From Cytophagales bacterium (GTDB lineage Bacteria > Bacteroidota > Bacteroidia > Cytophagales > Cyclobacteriaceae), in NCBI GenBank assembly GCA_020063545.1, contig JAGUUF010000249.1:1-12379 (forward strand): 12,379 nt of DNA, given 5' to 3'. The notes beneath the pieces were generated by a model, which was not told the DNA's origin, searched no databases, and saw nothing but the letters and a program-made list of their open reading frames with translations. Shown in pieces: positions 1-8,376 of this stretch (positions are counted from its first letter, which is position 1; every line of letters begins with the position of its first letter). The translations under genes and the position numbers were made by a program.

Positions 1-550
1 AGGGTTCGTTTGCTGCTTCCTCCGGGTGTGTCTCAGGCTTGTCAGGTTCGGCTTCTGGTTGTGGCTTCTTAATTTCGCTGCCCGAAACGGTAATGCCTGT
101 AAAAACAAAATCACTTTCAAAAGGAATACACTTGCCGTCCACTTCGGTGCAGGTTTGTCCTTCTATAATTCCTGAAAGTTTCAGGTTTGCGCTCAGCACT
201 TTTACCCGCTGCCTGAACTCTCCGGTGTTTTTAAAAATTTTTACATCGCAGCCGAAGATTTCATCATGCTTGGCAACCGGGTTAATGGCCTTTAAACTGC
301 CAACCAGTTCAAATGAATTATTCTTTTCGAACGTAACCGTTGTCAGCATCGGTCCGCAATCCGGATCGAAGTCGTTGGCATACACATACCAGTTTTTATC
401 GGTGGTAACCGTAAAAATCAGGTCGAGTTCCTCACCGGTCTTTACCGCGTTTTTCTCCGCCCTCCATGTCCACGTTGCCGGCTTCAGGATTTGCGCCTGA
501 AGGAGGGTTACAGCACAAAGTAAAAGGATGGTTAGTATTCTGCTGGTCAT
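1..550 (-). CDS. DsbD-type thiol:disulfide interchange protein, N-terminal part (runs off left edge)
   Basis: Translating the minus strand from the ATG at 548-550 gives an open frame of 183 residues that continues past base 1. It starts with a signal peptide (about residues 1-20, hydrophobic ILTILLLCAVTLLQA). An immunoglobulin-like domain follows to about residue 155, then a Pro/Glu-rich linker (about 162-183). The domain resembles the periplasmic N-terminal domain of DsbD, including a WYVYAND segment and a late paired-cysteine segment, C134-TEVDGK-C141, in the place of the DsbD-alpha redox pair. In the family this domain passes electrons from the transmembrane part to periplasmic partners. 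The membrane and thioredoxin domains would lie beyond the left edge and are not seen, so a stand-alone DsbD-N protein is possible. Two further mature cysteines, C65 and C101, are unusual. It lies 51 bases downstream of the M20 peptidase gene on the same strand. No clear Shine-Dalgarno is visible. Confidence 0.8.
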   Translation of the reverse strand, partial: MTSRILTILLLCAVTLLQAQILKPATWTWRAEKNAVKTGEELDLIFTVTTDKNWYVYANDFDPDCGPMLTTVTFEKNNSFELVGSLKAINPVAKHDEIFGCDVKIFKNTGEFRQRVKVLSANLKLSGIIEGQTCTEVDGKCIPFESDFVFTGITVSGSEIKKPQPEAEPDKPETHPEEAANEP

Positions 551-601
551 TACAGTATCAGGTTCGAAGCATAACGTTAAGATCCATAAAAAAGTTGAAG
601 C

Positions 602-1960
602 CTACGACCGTGCGTAATGCTTATAAAAGGCAATAATGGTTTCAATGCCGAGCAGGAAATTTTTTACACCATAATGTTCATTCGGTGAGTGAATGGCATC
701 CGAATCGAGGCCGAAGCCCATCAGTACGGTATCAAGGCCCAGTTCCTTTTTAAATAATGCAACAATGGGTATGCTGCCGCCATCGCGGGTAGGGATTGGG
801 CGCTTGCCCCACACTTCTTCAAATGCAGCACTGGCAGCTGTAAAGGCTTTTGAATCCGTGGGCGTTACGGCTGCCTGCCCGCCATGCAGGGCAGTTACTT
901 TTACTTTAACCGATTTAGGTGCAAGGGATAAGAAATGCCTGGTGAACAATTCCGTAATCTCCTGGTTGTCCTGGTTGGGTACCAGGCGCATGGAAATTTT
1001 TGCATACGCTTTTGAGGGCAGAACCGTTTTTGCTCCTTCACCGGTATAACCACCCCAGATGCCGTTTACATCGAGCGTGGGCCTGATGCCGGTGCGCTCC
1101 AGCGTGGTGTATCCCTTTTCGCCATGAACATCATCAATGGCCAATTCTTTTTTATAGTGGTTCAGATCGAAAGGCGCCCGGTTAAGCGCCTCCCGCTCGG
1201 CCACGCTGAGTTCAACCACCTTATCGTAAAAACCGGGTATGGTTACGCGCCCGTTTTCATCATGCAGCGCAGCTATCATCTTCGCCAGCACATTAACCGG
1301 GTTTGCCACAGCGCCTCCATATACCCCGGAATGCAAATCGCGGTTGGGGCCGGTTACTTCCACTTCCACATAGCTTAGTCCGCGCAGGCCAACGGTAATG
1401 GAAGGATGGTCAAGCGAAATTATGGCCGTATCGGAAATCAGTATAATATCGGCCTTGAGTTTGGTTTTATTTTCCTTTACGAATATGCCCAGGTTATCAG
1501 AGCCTACTTCTTCCTCGCCCTCTACCATAAACTTTACATTGCAGGGAAGCGTATTGTGCTTCATCATCGCTTCGAAAGCCTTCACGTGCATGTACACCTG
1601 GCCCTTGTCATCGCAGGCACCTCGGGCATAAATTTTTTCATTCTTTATTACCGGCTCAAAGGGGGGGCTGTTCCACAGGTTGAGCGGGTCTGGCGGCTGC
1701 ACATCATAATGGCCATACACGAGCACGGTGGGCAATGCCGGGTTGATGATTTTCTCAGCATACACAATCGGGTGGCCTTTGGTTTCGCATAGCTCAACCT
1801 TATCAGCACCCGCTGCAATAAATTTTTCCTTCAGGAACTCAGCAGCTTTTCGGACATCGTTTTTATGCTTGCTGTCGGCACTTACGGAAGGGATGCGCAG
1901 CCAGTCGAACAACTCATCAAGAAACCGCTGTTTGTTGGATTGAATGTATTCGTTAACCAT
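602..1960 (-). CDS. M20 family metallodipeptidase
   Basis: This is a complete 452-residue zinc peptidase of the M20 family, closest in pattern to the carnosinase/CNDP-like dipeptidases that hydrolyse dipeptides, probably in the cytoplasm since no signal peptide is seen. All expected metal and catalytic positions are present: H84 and D86 in GHYDVQPP, bridging D117 in GACDDKG, catalytic E150 and ligand E151 in EGEEEVGS, D177 in SDT, and H424 in HSPNEHY. The dimerisation (lid) domain lies roughly at residues 190-350 and contains the DLHSG motif with H210. Length is typical. The ATG at 1958-1960 places the usual amphipathic N-terminal helix correctly. It sits between the caspase gene (81 bases upstream) and the DsbD-like gene (51 bases downstream). 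Exact substrate is not readable from sequence; peptide salvage is the likely role. Confidence 0.93.
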   Translation of the reverse strand: MVNEYIQSNKQRFLDELFDWLRIPSVSADSKHKNDVRKAAEFLKEKFIAAGADKVELCETKGHPIVYAEKIINPALPTVLVYGHYDVQPPDPLNLWNSPPFEPVIKNEKIYARGACDDKGQVYMHVKAFEAMMKHNTLPCNVKFMVEGEEEVGSDNLGIFVKENKTKLKADIILISDTAIISLDHPSITVGLRGLSYVEVEVTGPNRDLHSGVYGGAVANPVNVLAKMIAALHDENGRVTIPGFYDKVVELSVAEREALNRAPFDLNHYKKELAIDDVHGEKGYTTLERTGIRPTLDVNGIWGGYTGEGAKTVLPSKAYAKISMRLVPNQDNQEITELFTRHFLSLAPKSVKVKVTALHGGQAAVTPTDSKAFTAASAAFEEVWGKRPIPTRDGGSIPIVALFKKELGLDTVLMGFGLDSDAIHSPNEHYGVKNFLLGIETIIAFYKHYARS

Positions 1961-1984
1961 GGTTAAACCGTTTTACGCGAAGCG

Positions 1985-2013
1985 TGAAATTACGGTATTT
2001 ATCTGATGGCCAA
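1985..2013 (-). promoter_or_regulatory. Possible promoter for the M20 peptidase gene
   Basis: On the minus strand a TTTTG run (TTG at 2011-2013) is followed after 18 bases by TAATTTCA (1985-1992). This matches six of eight positions of the Bacteroidota -7 element TAnnTTTG at acceptable spacing. The M20 start codon lies 24 bases further on. A weak call from pattern matching alone. Confidence 0.3.
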
Positions 2014-2041
2014 AACGAAGGTGGGGGTAATGGCAGAATAC

Positions 2042-3487
2042 TCAGCGAACCACTTTACCCAGGGTGCGGGTTAACCCCACGGTTAAACCAGGAACATATG
2101 CATATTTGGAAAACCATGAATCGAACTGGCTGTCCACATCTTTAGCGAACGAACTCAGGTCACGGTCAGGTGAATATAGCCTGGTTGACGATCCGAAATT
2201 CTTACTCACGGCAAACTCAAGCCTTACCTGCCAGTTTGTGTTCTTTAACGGCAGGATACGCCCATAGAGCATGCCAACCTGTGTTAACCTTGATGTGATA
2301 TCAATAACCTGAGGCTCTGTGTCGGTTCGTCCCGGTTTAACCGGCATTAAGCCGATGTCGGTGTTGAAATTGCTCTCCACGATTGCCGTGGCTACTGCTC
2401 CGTTCATGGTTACCGACTGACCGAAAATGCCAACATAGTTGTTGCCGAAATGATAATTTATACCACCCTCGTGGAGGGTGCCTGATTGGTAAGCCCGTTT
2501 CACCATCAGTTCCAGTTTATCACTGCCCATCGAGCCCATCATGTTTACCATCATCAGGCTGTTGGCGTGATTCATCCACCCGGTTTGAGCACTGATGGCA
2601 ACCTTTTCCGAGATGAAAAACTCGTAACCAAAACCAAAAAGAAAGGGCACTTCGGCCTGAACCCTTAGTGCATGCCTGCGCCTGAGGGCCAGGTCGCGCG
2701 ATCCTCCGGCATTACTTACCTGAATAGCAGACGTTGTGGCAACGGACGAATCACGGTTAAAATAAAAATCACCTTTAAGGGAAGTGGATTCCCAGGGTGT
2801 TTGCTGGTTATTGGTGATGGTTTCAATCTCAGCACGCACCCGCTTAAATACCTGCTCCACTGTAATATTTGGCGTTGCCATATGCCTGAGCAGGGCACCG
2901 GTATATAACCCATTTTCAAAAGCACCATCCGATGCAACACTGCCCGGAGAGGTTGCATACGCTATCAGGGAACCGGAAGGTGCATTCATAAAAGCAAGGC
3001 CATTTCCCATAATGGAGCGATTCCAGCCCCGTTCGAACGGATTATTCCGGCAAGCATCCAGGATTAGCAGGTTTACCAGTGTACCACTGTGTTCCATAAA
3101 CACCAGAACGCGTTCAGCTGGCACACAGTCAAATTCAACCTGCTGGGGAATGCTCAGGTCTACATCTACCGGAACCAGGTAATTTCTTCCCTTGTACTGA
3201 ATGCCATGACCTGCGTAGTAGAATAGACCTACATCATATGCAAATAATTGTTTGCCGAAAGCATCGATGGCCTTCTTGAGCTCGTTCAACCCAAGATTTT
3301 CATAGCGAAGTGTATGAAACCCTAAGCGCTGAAGCGTTTCGTCCATGGCGCGGGCATCATTAACCGGATTTTTTAATACAGCATTGGAGCGATATTCGTT
3401 ATTGCCGATTATCAACGCTATTCGTTTCTCCTGTGCCACTGCAACCCAGGCAACAAAGCACAGAATAAGTGCAAGTACCGGACGCAT
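2042..3487 (-). CDS. Secreted caspase-family (C14) protease with C-terminal β-barrel-like domain
   Basis: A complete 481-residue protein. Residues 1-19 form a signal peptide ending VAVAQ. Residues about 21-245 are a caspase p20-like domain: it opens with RIALIIGNNEY and LKNPVNDARAM, has catalytic H94 in YYAGHG and catalytic C146 in LILDACRNNP, then the ATSPGSVASDG segment and a closing WESTSLKGDFYF typical of bacterial caspase-fold domains. Both catalytic residues are present, so activity is expected; metacaspase-type enzymes usually cut after basic residues, but specificity here is unknown. After a Ser-rich linker, residues about 270-481 look like an outer-membrane β-barrel of roughly eight strands, with Gly- and aromatic-rich amphipathic stretches such as FLFGFGYEFFI, VGMLYGRILPL and PGLTVGLTRTLG. 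The chain ends in KVVR rather than a terminal aromatic, which weakens the barrel call. It is 84 bases downstream of the giant envelope gene. The biological role is not known to me. Confidence 0.9.
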   Translation of the reverse strand: MRPVLALILCFVAWVAVAQEKRIALIIGNNEYRSNAVLKNPVNDARAMDETLQRLGFHTLRYENLGLNELKKAIDAFGKQLFAYDVGLFYYAGHGIQYKGRNYLVPVDVDLSIPQQVEFDCVPAERVLVFMEHSGTLVNLLILDACRNNPFERGWNRSIMGNGLAFMNAPSGSLIAYATSPGSVASDGAFENGLYTGALLRHMATPNITVEQVFKRVRAEIETITNNQQTPWESTSLKGDFYFNRDSSVATTSAIQVSNAGGSRDLALRRRHALRVQAEVPFLFGFGYEFFISEKVAISAQTGWMNHANSLMMVNMMGSMGSDKLELMVKRAYQSGTLHEGGINYHFGNNYVGIFGQSVTMNGAVATAIVESNFNTDIGLMPVKPGRTDTEPQVIDITSRLTQVGMLYGRILPLKNTNWQVRLEFAVSKNFGSSTRLYSPDRDLSSFAKDVDSQFDSWFSKYAYVPGLTVGLTRTLGKVVR

Positions 3488-3571
3488 AACCTAACCTGTT
3501 TTGGGATTAGTTAATTCGGCCAAAACCGGAAAGGTAAGTTTAACTTTCAGGGTTAAAACGCAAAAGCAAGG

Positions 3572-6500
3572 CTAAAAGCCATCGCCCTCGTCCTTTTTCT
3601 CCTGTTTCTTTTTGGCGCTGCCGGCACTCAGGTTGTAGGGAACTTCAATACCGTAATACTCTTTGCGGAAGCGGTTAATGAATGCCAGGGTTTCTTCTTC
3701 GGTGCCGGGAATAAAAATCATCTCGCCCACTTTGGCTTTGCCGGAATTGGTTTTTTTAGCCACCGTTGTATTGAACGCCTCGTTTGACGAGTACATGAGC
3801 AGGCGGTTGTCTTCATACCCGAAATAATACCACGAATCGGGCGAAGCTTTGATAAACACATTAAACACCGGTGAGCCGTCTTCCGTTTTTTTCACTTCCA
3901 TAAAGCCTTCAAAACTTCCGTTAATGTCGGTACGGTTGATGTTGGAAAGGCCGAGACTTCCCTCGCTGTAAAAGGCCTTGAGCTTTGGCGACCATTTGAA
4001 ATTAACATTGGCGAAGGTGAGGGGTTTTGCGGTTTCAGCCAGGGTTGCCAGCGATACATAGCCCTGCGTGCTTCGCTTTTCGTAATCGCGGGCAACGCGC
4101 TCGCCAACAATGTCGGCTATTTTGTAAAGCAGGTCGGTGCGATCGCCCAGGCCCTCTTCCACCGATTCATTCTTAACAACCGCTGCCAAATCGGTAGCCA
4201 TGGCATCGAAGGCAGCCTGAACTGCCGTGGTGTTAATAACAACCAGCGCGTTCATCTGGATTTCGTTGTTCTGCATGTTGCCCTGCCCGATGGCGGTTGC
4301 CTTTACGTTAAAATCCTTGCTTCCGCTAAACAGGTTAACCGGGCCTTCAAAGCGCACCAACTGGGTTTCATCGTTGTACGAAAACACCTTGCCGCTTAAC
4401 TTGTTGCCGGCTGCTTTCTCGCGGTCTTCTATCTTATACTCTTTCACGGCAACATCATAAAACAACGTGCCGCTCGGAACAAAGAAGTCTTCATCTTCAT
4501 CGCGCTTCTCATTCAAAAAAGAAATGTACAGGTTGTTATCGAATGCCGACAGGTGAAGACCGGCCGAAACCCTGCGGCCGTCTTCGGTAAGCGCATTATC
4601 AAAATCAATCAATACCTCCGTTTCTTCACCGGATTGTTCATAGCGTATCCAGGTGTTGTAGTTTTTAATGTTCTTGATATCCAGTTTTACCGAGCCCGTT
4701 AATTGCAGGGCCGGCCGGGTGGCGTACATGGTCATGTCGCCTTTATAAAACATGCCGGCACCCAACACCAGGTGCATTTGTTCGGTTACCGAACCGGTAG
4801 CTACGGTTTGCAGGGAAGCTGTTGATTTTCTTCGCGAGGTTCGCTTTGATAAGGCCACTTCGGTAACGGGTTCCAGCCTGAAGTCGGTCATCTTAATGGC
4901 GAAGGTGTCTTTCAAAAAGTTTACGTACTGGTACGTGGCATGACCGGAGAACTCCTTACGCGATATAATATCAACCACTCCATCGGTTAACCGGTGATAC
5001 CCATTCAGGGTATCCACCACAATGACGGTATTTGTGAGTGTGCCGATGCGGGCGTCTTCCAGGATAAGCACCTCGTTGTTCTGCGGGGTAATTTTTGCAT
5101 CGGCAACAATAATGTAGGGGATACCGCTTACTTTAAGTTGCTGTGTTTTTAAATCGTACTCTGCCCGCTCGGCCATGAAGTTGAGTGAATCCAGTTCTTT
5201 GCGGGTGGTGTAGAAGTAGGAATTTTCAAGCGGTACATTCGGGCTTTTTGTCATGGTGATTTTCTGGGTGGTTAAATCCCAGCGCGCATTCGGAATAGAT
5301 GTTTTGAATTGGGCAAACGGAAAATTAATAGCGGCTTCACCCTCAATCTCCGGGCTGATATCGGCATAGTTTTGCGCCAGGTTGAATTTTATGCGCACAT
5401 CGGTACCGTCAATCAGCGGCTTGGCGGGGTCGGCCGATTTGGCGCGGAAGCGCGAGTGGCGCGCCCCGAAATCTTTTGCCGAAAAACTCAGCTCGCGCGA
5501 TAACAGTTCGGTACCACGGGTTTCAAGTTTTCCGGCTGCCGAAACACCGTTGCGCGACACAGTGAGAATGCCGTTGAGTTGTGCCGTGGAGTCATACAGG
5601 TTAAACGGCACCGACTGGTTTTTCAGGCGCATCTGGTCGCGCTTGGGGTACCATTTCATCTGGAAGTCGGGTAAGGAAGCCTGCGGAAACGTCACCGCAC
5701 CAAACTGCTTTTCATCCATGCGCGCCCGCTGACCTTTGGCAATAACGCTGTCGGGGTAAAAAACAAAGTCGGGCGATTTTACGGTTGCGGCCAGGTAAGT
5801 AATTGTTCCGGTTGAGCGAATACCCCGGTTATCCAATGTAATGACTCCTTCAAACTTCCCATCACCTTTGTAGAGCTGGTATCCTCCTCTTGGCACGATG
5901 TGCTCAAAGCCCAGCGATTTATCGGGCATGGTGTGCAGTTTTTCCTTAAAACTTGGGAACATGCCGCTTGAAACAAACGTGCCTTCAAAATTGATGGAAG
6001 TGGGATCGGCATCGTTCAGGCTGTCGAGCTTAAACGGTGGTACCACAAAAAACACCGACCGATCATACACGCCATTCAGCACTTCAGGCCGGTCAAAATA
6101 GATTACGCCACCCGTGGTTGCATCAAGCCGGGGGTAATTGGGTATTCTTCTTTTCCCCGATTTATTGTCGGGCCGGCTGATGTATAGTGTACCCGATGAT
6201 TTGGAGATATCGCCAAGCCCGCCTTCGGCCGCAGCTGTGGAGTCCGCCCCGACCATTGAGTTGTTAATCTTCCTGCGCACCATCTGGCCGCGTGCGTTTT
6301 TCTCCATCGCGTAAAAGTTAATGGAGTCAATCTTATTGAGGTTGATAAAGAAACTGTCGTACTTGAGTGTAAAATCCTTGCCGGTAATTTCGAAGTTGCC
6401 GGCTGTAATGGTGCCGTCAAATTTTATATCGCGGTTTTGCAGCACGGTAATCACGCTGCTGTCGGGCTTAATCACCACATTCAACGAATCGCTCAGGCTG

Positions 6501-8320
6501 AACTCCTCCACACCACGCACCACCAGGTTGCGCTTTTTAAAACTAAGGGTTGCATTGGCGTGTACAGGTTTTTTCAAATCCGCCATAACGTACGAACCCA
6601 TCACAGAATGAATCTTCATGTTATCATAATCCACTTCGCCTTTGTACGCGAGGTATTGGGTAATGGCTTTTTCCTTTACTAAGGCCAAATCCTTCTCGGG
6701 CCAGTAGTCAATCAGCCCTTTAATTGCCAGGAACTCCAATGCTTTCATGGCGTCAAAAATTTTAATGCCGTAAAACTGCGCAATATCACCGCTGTGCACC
6801 TCACGCGTATTGTTGCTGATGCAGTAGTTGGCCACTACTGCCAGCGGGTGAAAACTAAATCCGGAGCCGTGCAGCTGGTAGAAATCTTCCGGATCATAAT
6901 AATCGCGCGATTCCAAAATCATGGGCACGGTAGAGCGGCCCCCCATCGTTGAAATGTCCAGGCTGTCGGCCGCAAGGTTCCAGCGAATCAAATCGGCCGA
7001 AAAATCCAGCCCGAAAAACGAAGCCGTGAACGGGGTATTCTTTAACGGGCCTTTTTCGCTTGCGGCCACCACGGTATTCTTCAAAAAGTTGAACTTCATC
7101 TGCACCGAATGGTGCGCCAGCGAATCGTTTTGCTGGTAAATGGTAAAGACGGTCCGATCGGAATTTACCGTTGAATCGGTAAACACAAACTCGCGTGATT
7201 TGGCCTGGAATTGCCGGGTACCGAGGCTGTCAAGCACATCAAGCGTTGCATACTCGTTGTTAACATTTGTGCTCTTTATGCGGGCACCATCCAGGGAGAA
7301 TCCTCCGCGGTATTTCATGCGCTCGTTGCCGAAACCTTGTATGGTGAGGTTGTTTTCATAGGACGTGAATTTTGGCCAGGCAGAGCTGACACCGGCTTTG
7401 CGCGGCTGCGACCGAAATTCAAACCTGCCGTAAATCATACCCGGTGTTTTGCCGGTGTAATTGAATTTGACCAGGTCGGCTTTGAGCTCGGGTTTGTTTA
7501 CCGGAAAATTATACACCGTGAAGTTGCAGTACACCGAGTCGGCACTGAGCCCGGCCGCTGTCCAATCAAATCTTCCCTCCTCGCCTACAAACAGCCGGTC
7601 AGTAAGCGAAAAAATTCCTTTAGTGTTGCTAAGCCAGGCGGAATCGGAGGGGGTAACAAAATTTAATGAGACGCGGTTAAACCGGATGACGGGCCCTTCG
7701 ATGGTTGGTTGCGGAGGGGGCGTCATCCAATACGGCTGAATTACCTGCGGGGTGGTGTCCAGCGGTTCATCCTGCCAGTCATCCCAGTTGGTTTCAGCTA
7801 CAGCCGAAGTATCAACCGGGGGAGGAATGTATTCGAGGTAATCGAACTGGTAATCATCATCGCGCGCATATAACCGGTACGTCTTATCGTAATACAAAGC
7901 GTGGTGAAGGAAGAATTGCTTTGATGCCGACAGGAATTTCAGCGCCTTATCGGGCTTGTAGTTTTCAACCACTTTATCCACCACGGCAAGAAACTGATTT
8001 AGTGTAGCCATATCGGCCCCTTCCACGCTTACCGCATTAACGATGCAACCGAAGTATTCAACAAAATGAGGGCGCAGTTTAAAGCCCTTGCGTTTCATCC
8101 GGTAAAACTGATTCTGTATGCAGAATTGCTGATCCTGGCCAAGGTTGTTCCATGCCGTTGTGAGGCCGCCACCAATCACCATGGCCTCGGTGTTGCGGGT
8201 GTTTTCCAATACAACACGCATGCTGTCGGGGAAGCTGGTAAAGGTTACCGGCTTATTGCGGCCTTGCGCAAGCACACCTGTTGCAAGAAGAAGCAGGGAA
8301 TATTGAAAAAACGCCTTCAC
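3572..8320 (-). CDS. Giant secreted β-rich protein of unknown function (1582 aa, GTG start)
   Basis: I do not recognise a named family with assigned function; it resembles long conserved hypothetical envelope proteins of Bacteroidota. The start codon is GTG at 8318-8320. It directly begins a signal peptide (residues 1-19, FFQYSLLLLATGVLAQ), and an in-frame stop lies 13 codons upstream with no ATG between. Residues about 20-165 are mainly α-helical with C67 and C92. Residues 165-205 are a Pro/Asp/Trp-rich linker. From about 210 to 1350 the chain is almost wholly β-strand-like, with short alternating hydrophobic segments and recurring hairpins (φxGxφ[ST] near residues 337, 634, 823 and 915). 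Residues 505-560 and 1362-1430 are helical insertions. The tail, 1565-1582, is Lys/Glu-rich. No further membrane segment and no type IX secretion C-terminal domain is evident, so a periplasmic location or association with the inner face of the outer membrane is inferred. A lipid-transfer β-groove protein (OstA/LptA- or AsmA-like) is possible but unproven. It follows prmA by 56 bases. Confidence 0.9.
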   Translation of the reverse strand: MKAFFQYSLLLLATGVLAQGRNKPVTFTSFPDSMRVVLENTRNTEAMVIGGGLTTAWNNLGQDQQFCIQNQFYRMKRKGFKLRPHFVEYFGCIVNAVSVEGADMATLNQFLAVVDKVVENYKPDKALKFLSASKQFFLHHALYYDKTYRLYARDDDYQFDYLEYIPPPVDTSAVAETNWDDWQDEPLDTTPQVIQPYWMTPPPQPTIEGPVIRFNRVSLNFVTPSDSAWLSNTKGIFSLTDRLFVGEEGRFDWTAAGLSADSVYCNFTVYNFPVNKPELKADLVKFNYTGKTPGMIYGRFEFRSQPRKAGVSSAWPKFTSYENNLTIQGFGNERMKYRGGFSLDGARIKSTNVNNEYATLDVLDSLGTRQFQAKSREFVFTDSTVNSDRTVFTIYQQNDSLAHHSVQMKFNFLKNTVVAASEKGPLKNTPFTASFFGLDFSADLIRWNLAADSLDISTMGGRSTVPMILESRDYYDPEDFYQLHGSGFSFHPLAVVANYCISNNTREVHSGDIAQFYGIKIFDAMKALEFLAIKGLIDYWPEKDLALVKEKAITQYLAYKGEVDYDNMKIHSVMGSYVMADLKKPVHANATLSFKKRNLVVRGVEEFSLSDSLNVVIKPDSSVITVLQNRDIKFDGTITAGNFEITGKDFTLKYDSFFINLNKIDSINFYAMEKNARGQMVRRKINNSMVGADSTAAAEGGLGDISKSSGTLYISRPDNKSGKRRIPNYPRLDATTGGVIYFDRPEVLNGVYDRSVFFVVPPFKLDSLNDADPTSINFEGTFVSSGMFPSFKEKLHTMPDKSLGFEHIVPRGGYQLYKGDGKFEGVITLDNRGIRSTGTITYLAATVKSPDFVFYPDSVIAKGQRARMDEKQFGAVTFPQASLPDFQMKWYPKRDQMRLKNQSVPFNLYDSTAQLNGILTVSRNGVSAAGKLETRGTELLSRELSFSAKDFGARHSRFRAKSADPAKPLIDGTDVRIKFNLAQNYADISPEIEGEAAINFPFAQFKTSIPNARWDLTTQKITMTKSPNVPLENSYFYTTRKELDSLNFMAERAEYDLKTQQLKVSGIPYIIVADAKITPQNNEVLILEDARIGTLTNTVIVVDTLNGYHRLTDGVVDIISRKEFSGHATYQYVNFLKDTFAIKMTDFRLEPVTEVALSKRTSRRKSTASLQTVATGSVTEQMHLVLGAGMFYKGDMTMYATRPALQLTGSVKLDIKNIKNYNTWIRYEQSGEETEVLIDFDNALTEDGRRVSAGLHLSAFDNNLYISFLNEKRDEDEDFFVPSGTLFYDVAVKEYKIEDREKAAGNKLSGKVFSYNDETQLVRFEGPVNLFSGSKDFNVKATAIGQGNMQNNEIQMNALVVINTTAVQAAFDAMATDLAAVVKNESVEEGLGDRTDLLYKIADIVGERVARDYEKRSTQGYVSLATLAETAKPLTFANVNFKWSPKLKAFYSEGSLGLSNINRTDINGSFEGFMEVKKTEDGSPVFNVFIKASPDSWYYFGYEDNRLLMYSSNEAFNTTVAKKTNSGKAKVGEMIFIPGTEEETLAFINRFRKEYYGIEVPYNLSAGSAKKKQEKKDEGDGF

Positions 8321-8376
8321 ACCGGTAAAAACCTTTGAAATTCGGAAATAATCGCCTCATGCCCAAACACCTCGCC

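Noticed and set aside
39..500. Plus-strand open frame of 153 codons at the left edge
   Set aside because: It is antisense to the DsbD-like gene, whose minus-strand translation has a signal peptide and family motifs; the plus-strand product is Ser/Phe-rich and resembles nothing.
3488..3571. Possible promoter (TTTTG, then TACCTTTC) and hairpin before the caspase gene
   Set aside because: The spacing of 24 bases is too long, the -7 element is imperfect, and no stem longer than about four base pairs with a T-run was found, so neither promoter nor terminator is supported.
7211..7666. Plus-strand open frame of 151 codons inside the giant gene
   Set aside because: It has low-complexity shadow character and no start context; the minus-strand frame is continuous for 1582 codons with consistent β-strand patterning.
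3572..8320. Identification of the giant protein as TamB, LptD or a type IX secretion substrate
   Set aside because: I see no N-terminal membrane anchor or TamB C-terminal signature, no LptD barrel, and no type IX C-terminal sorting domain; only the general β-rich character is shared.
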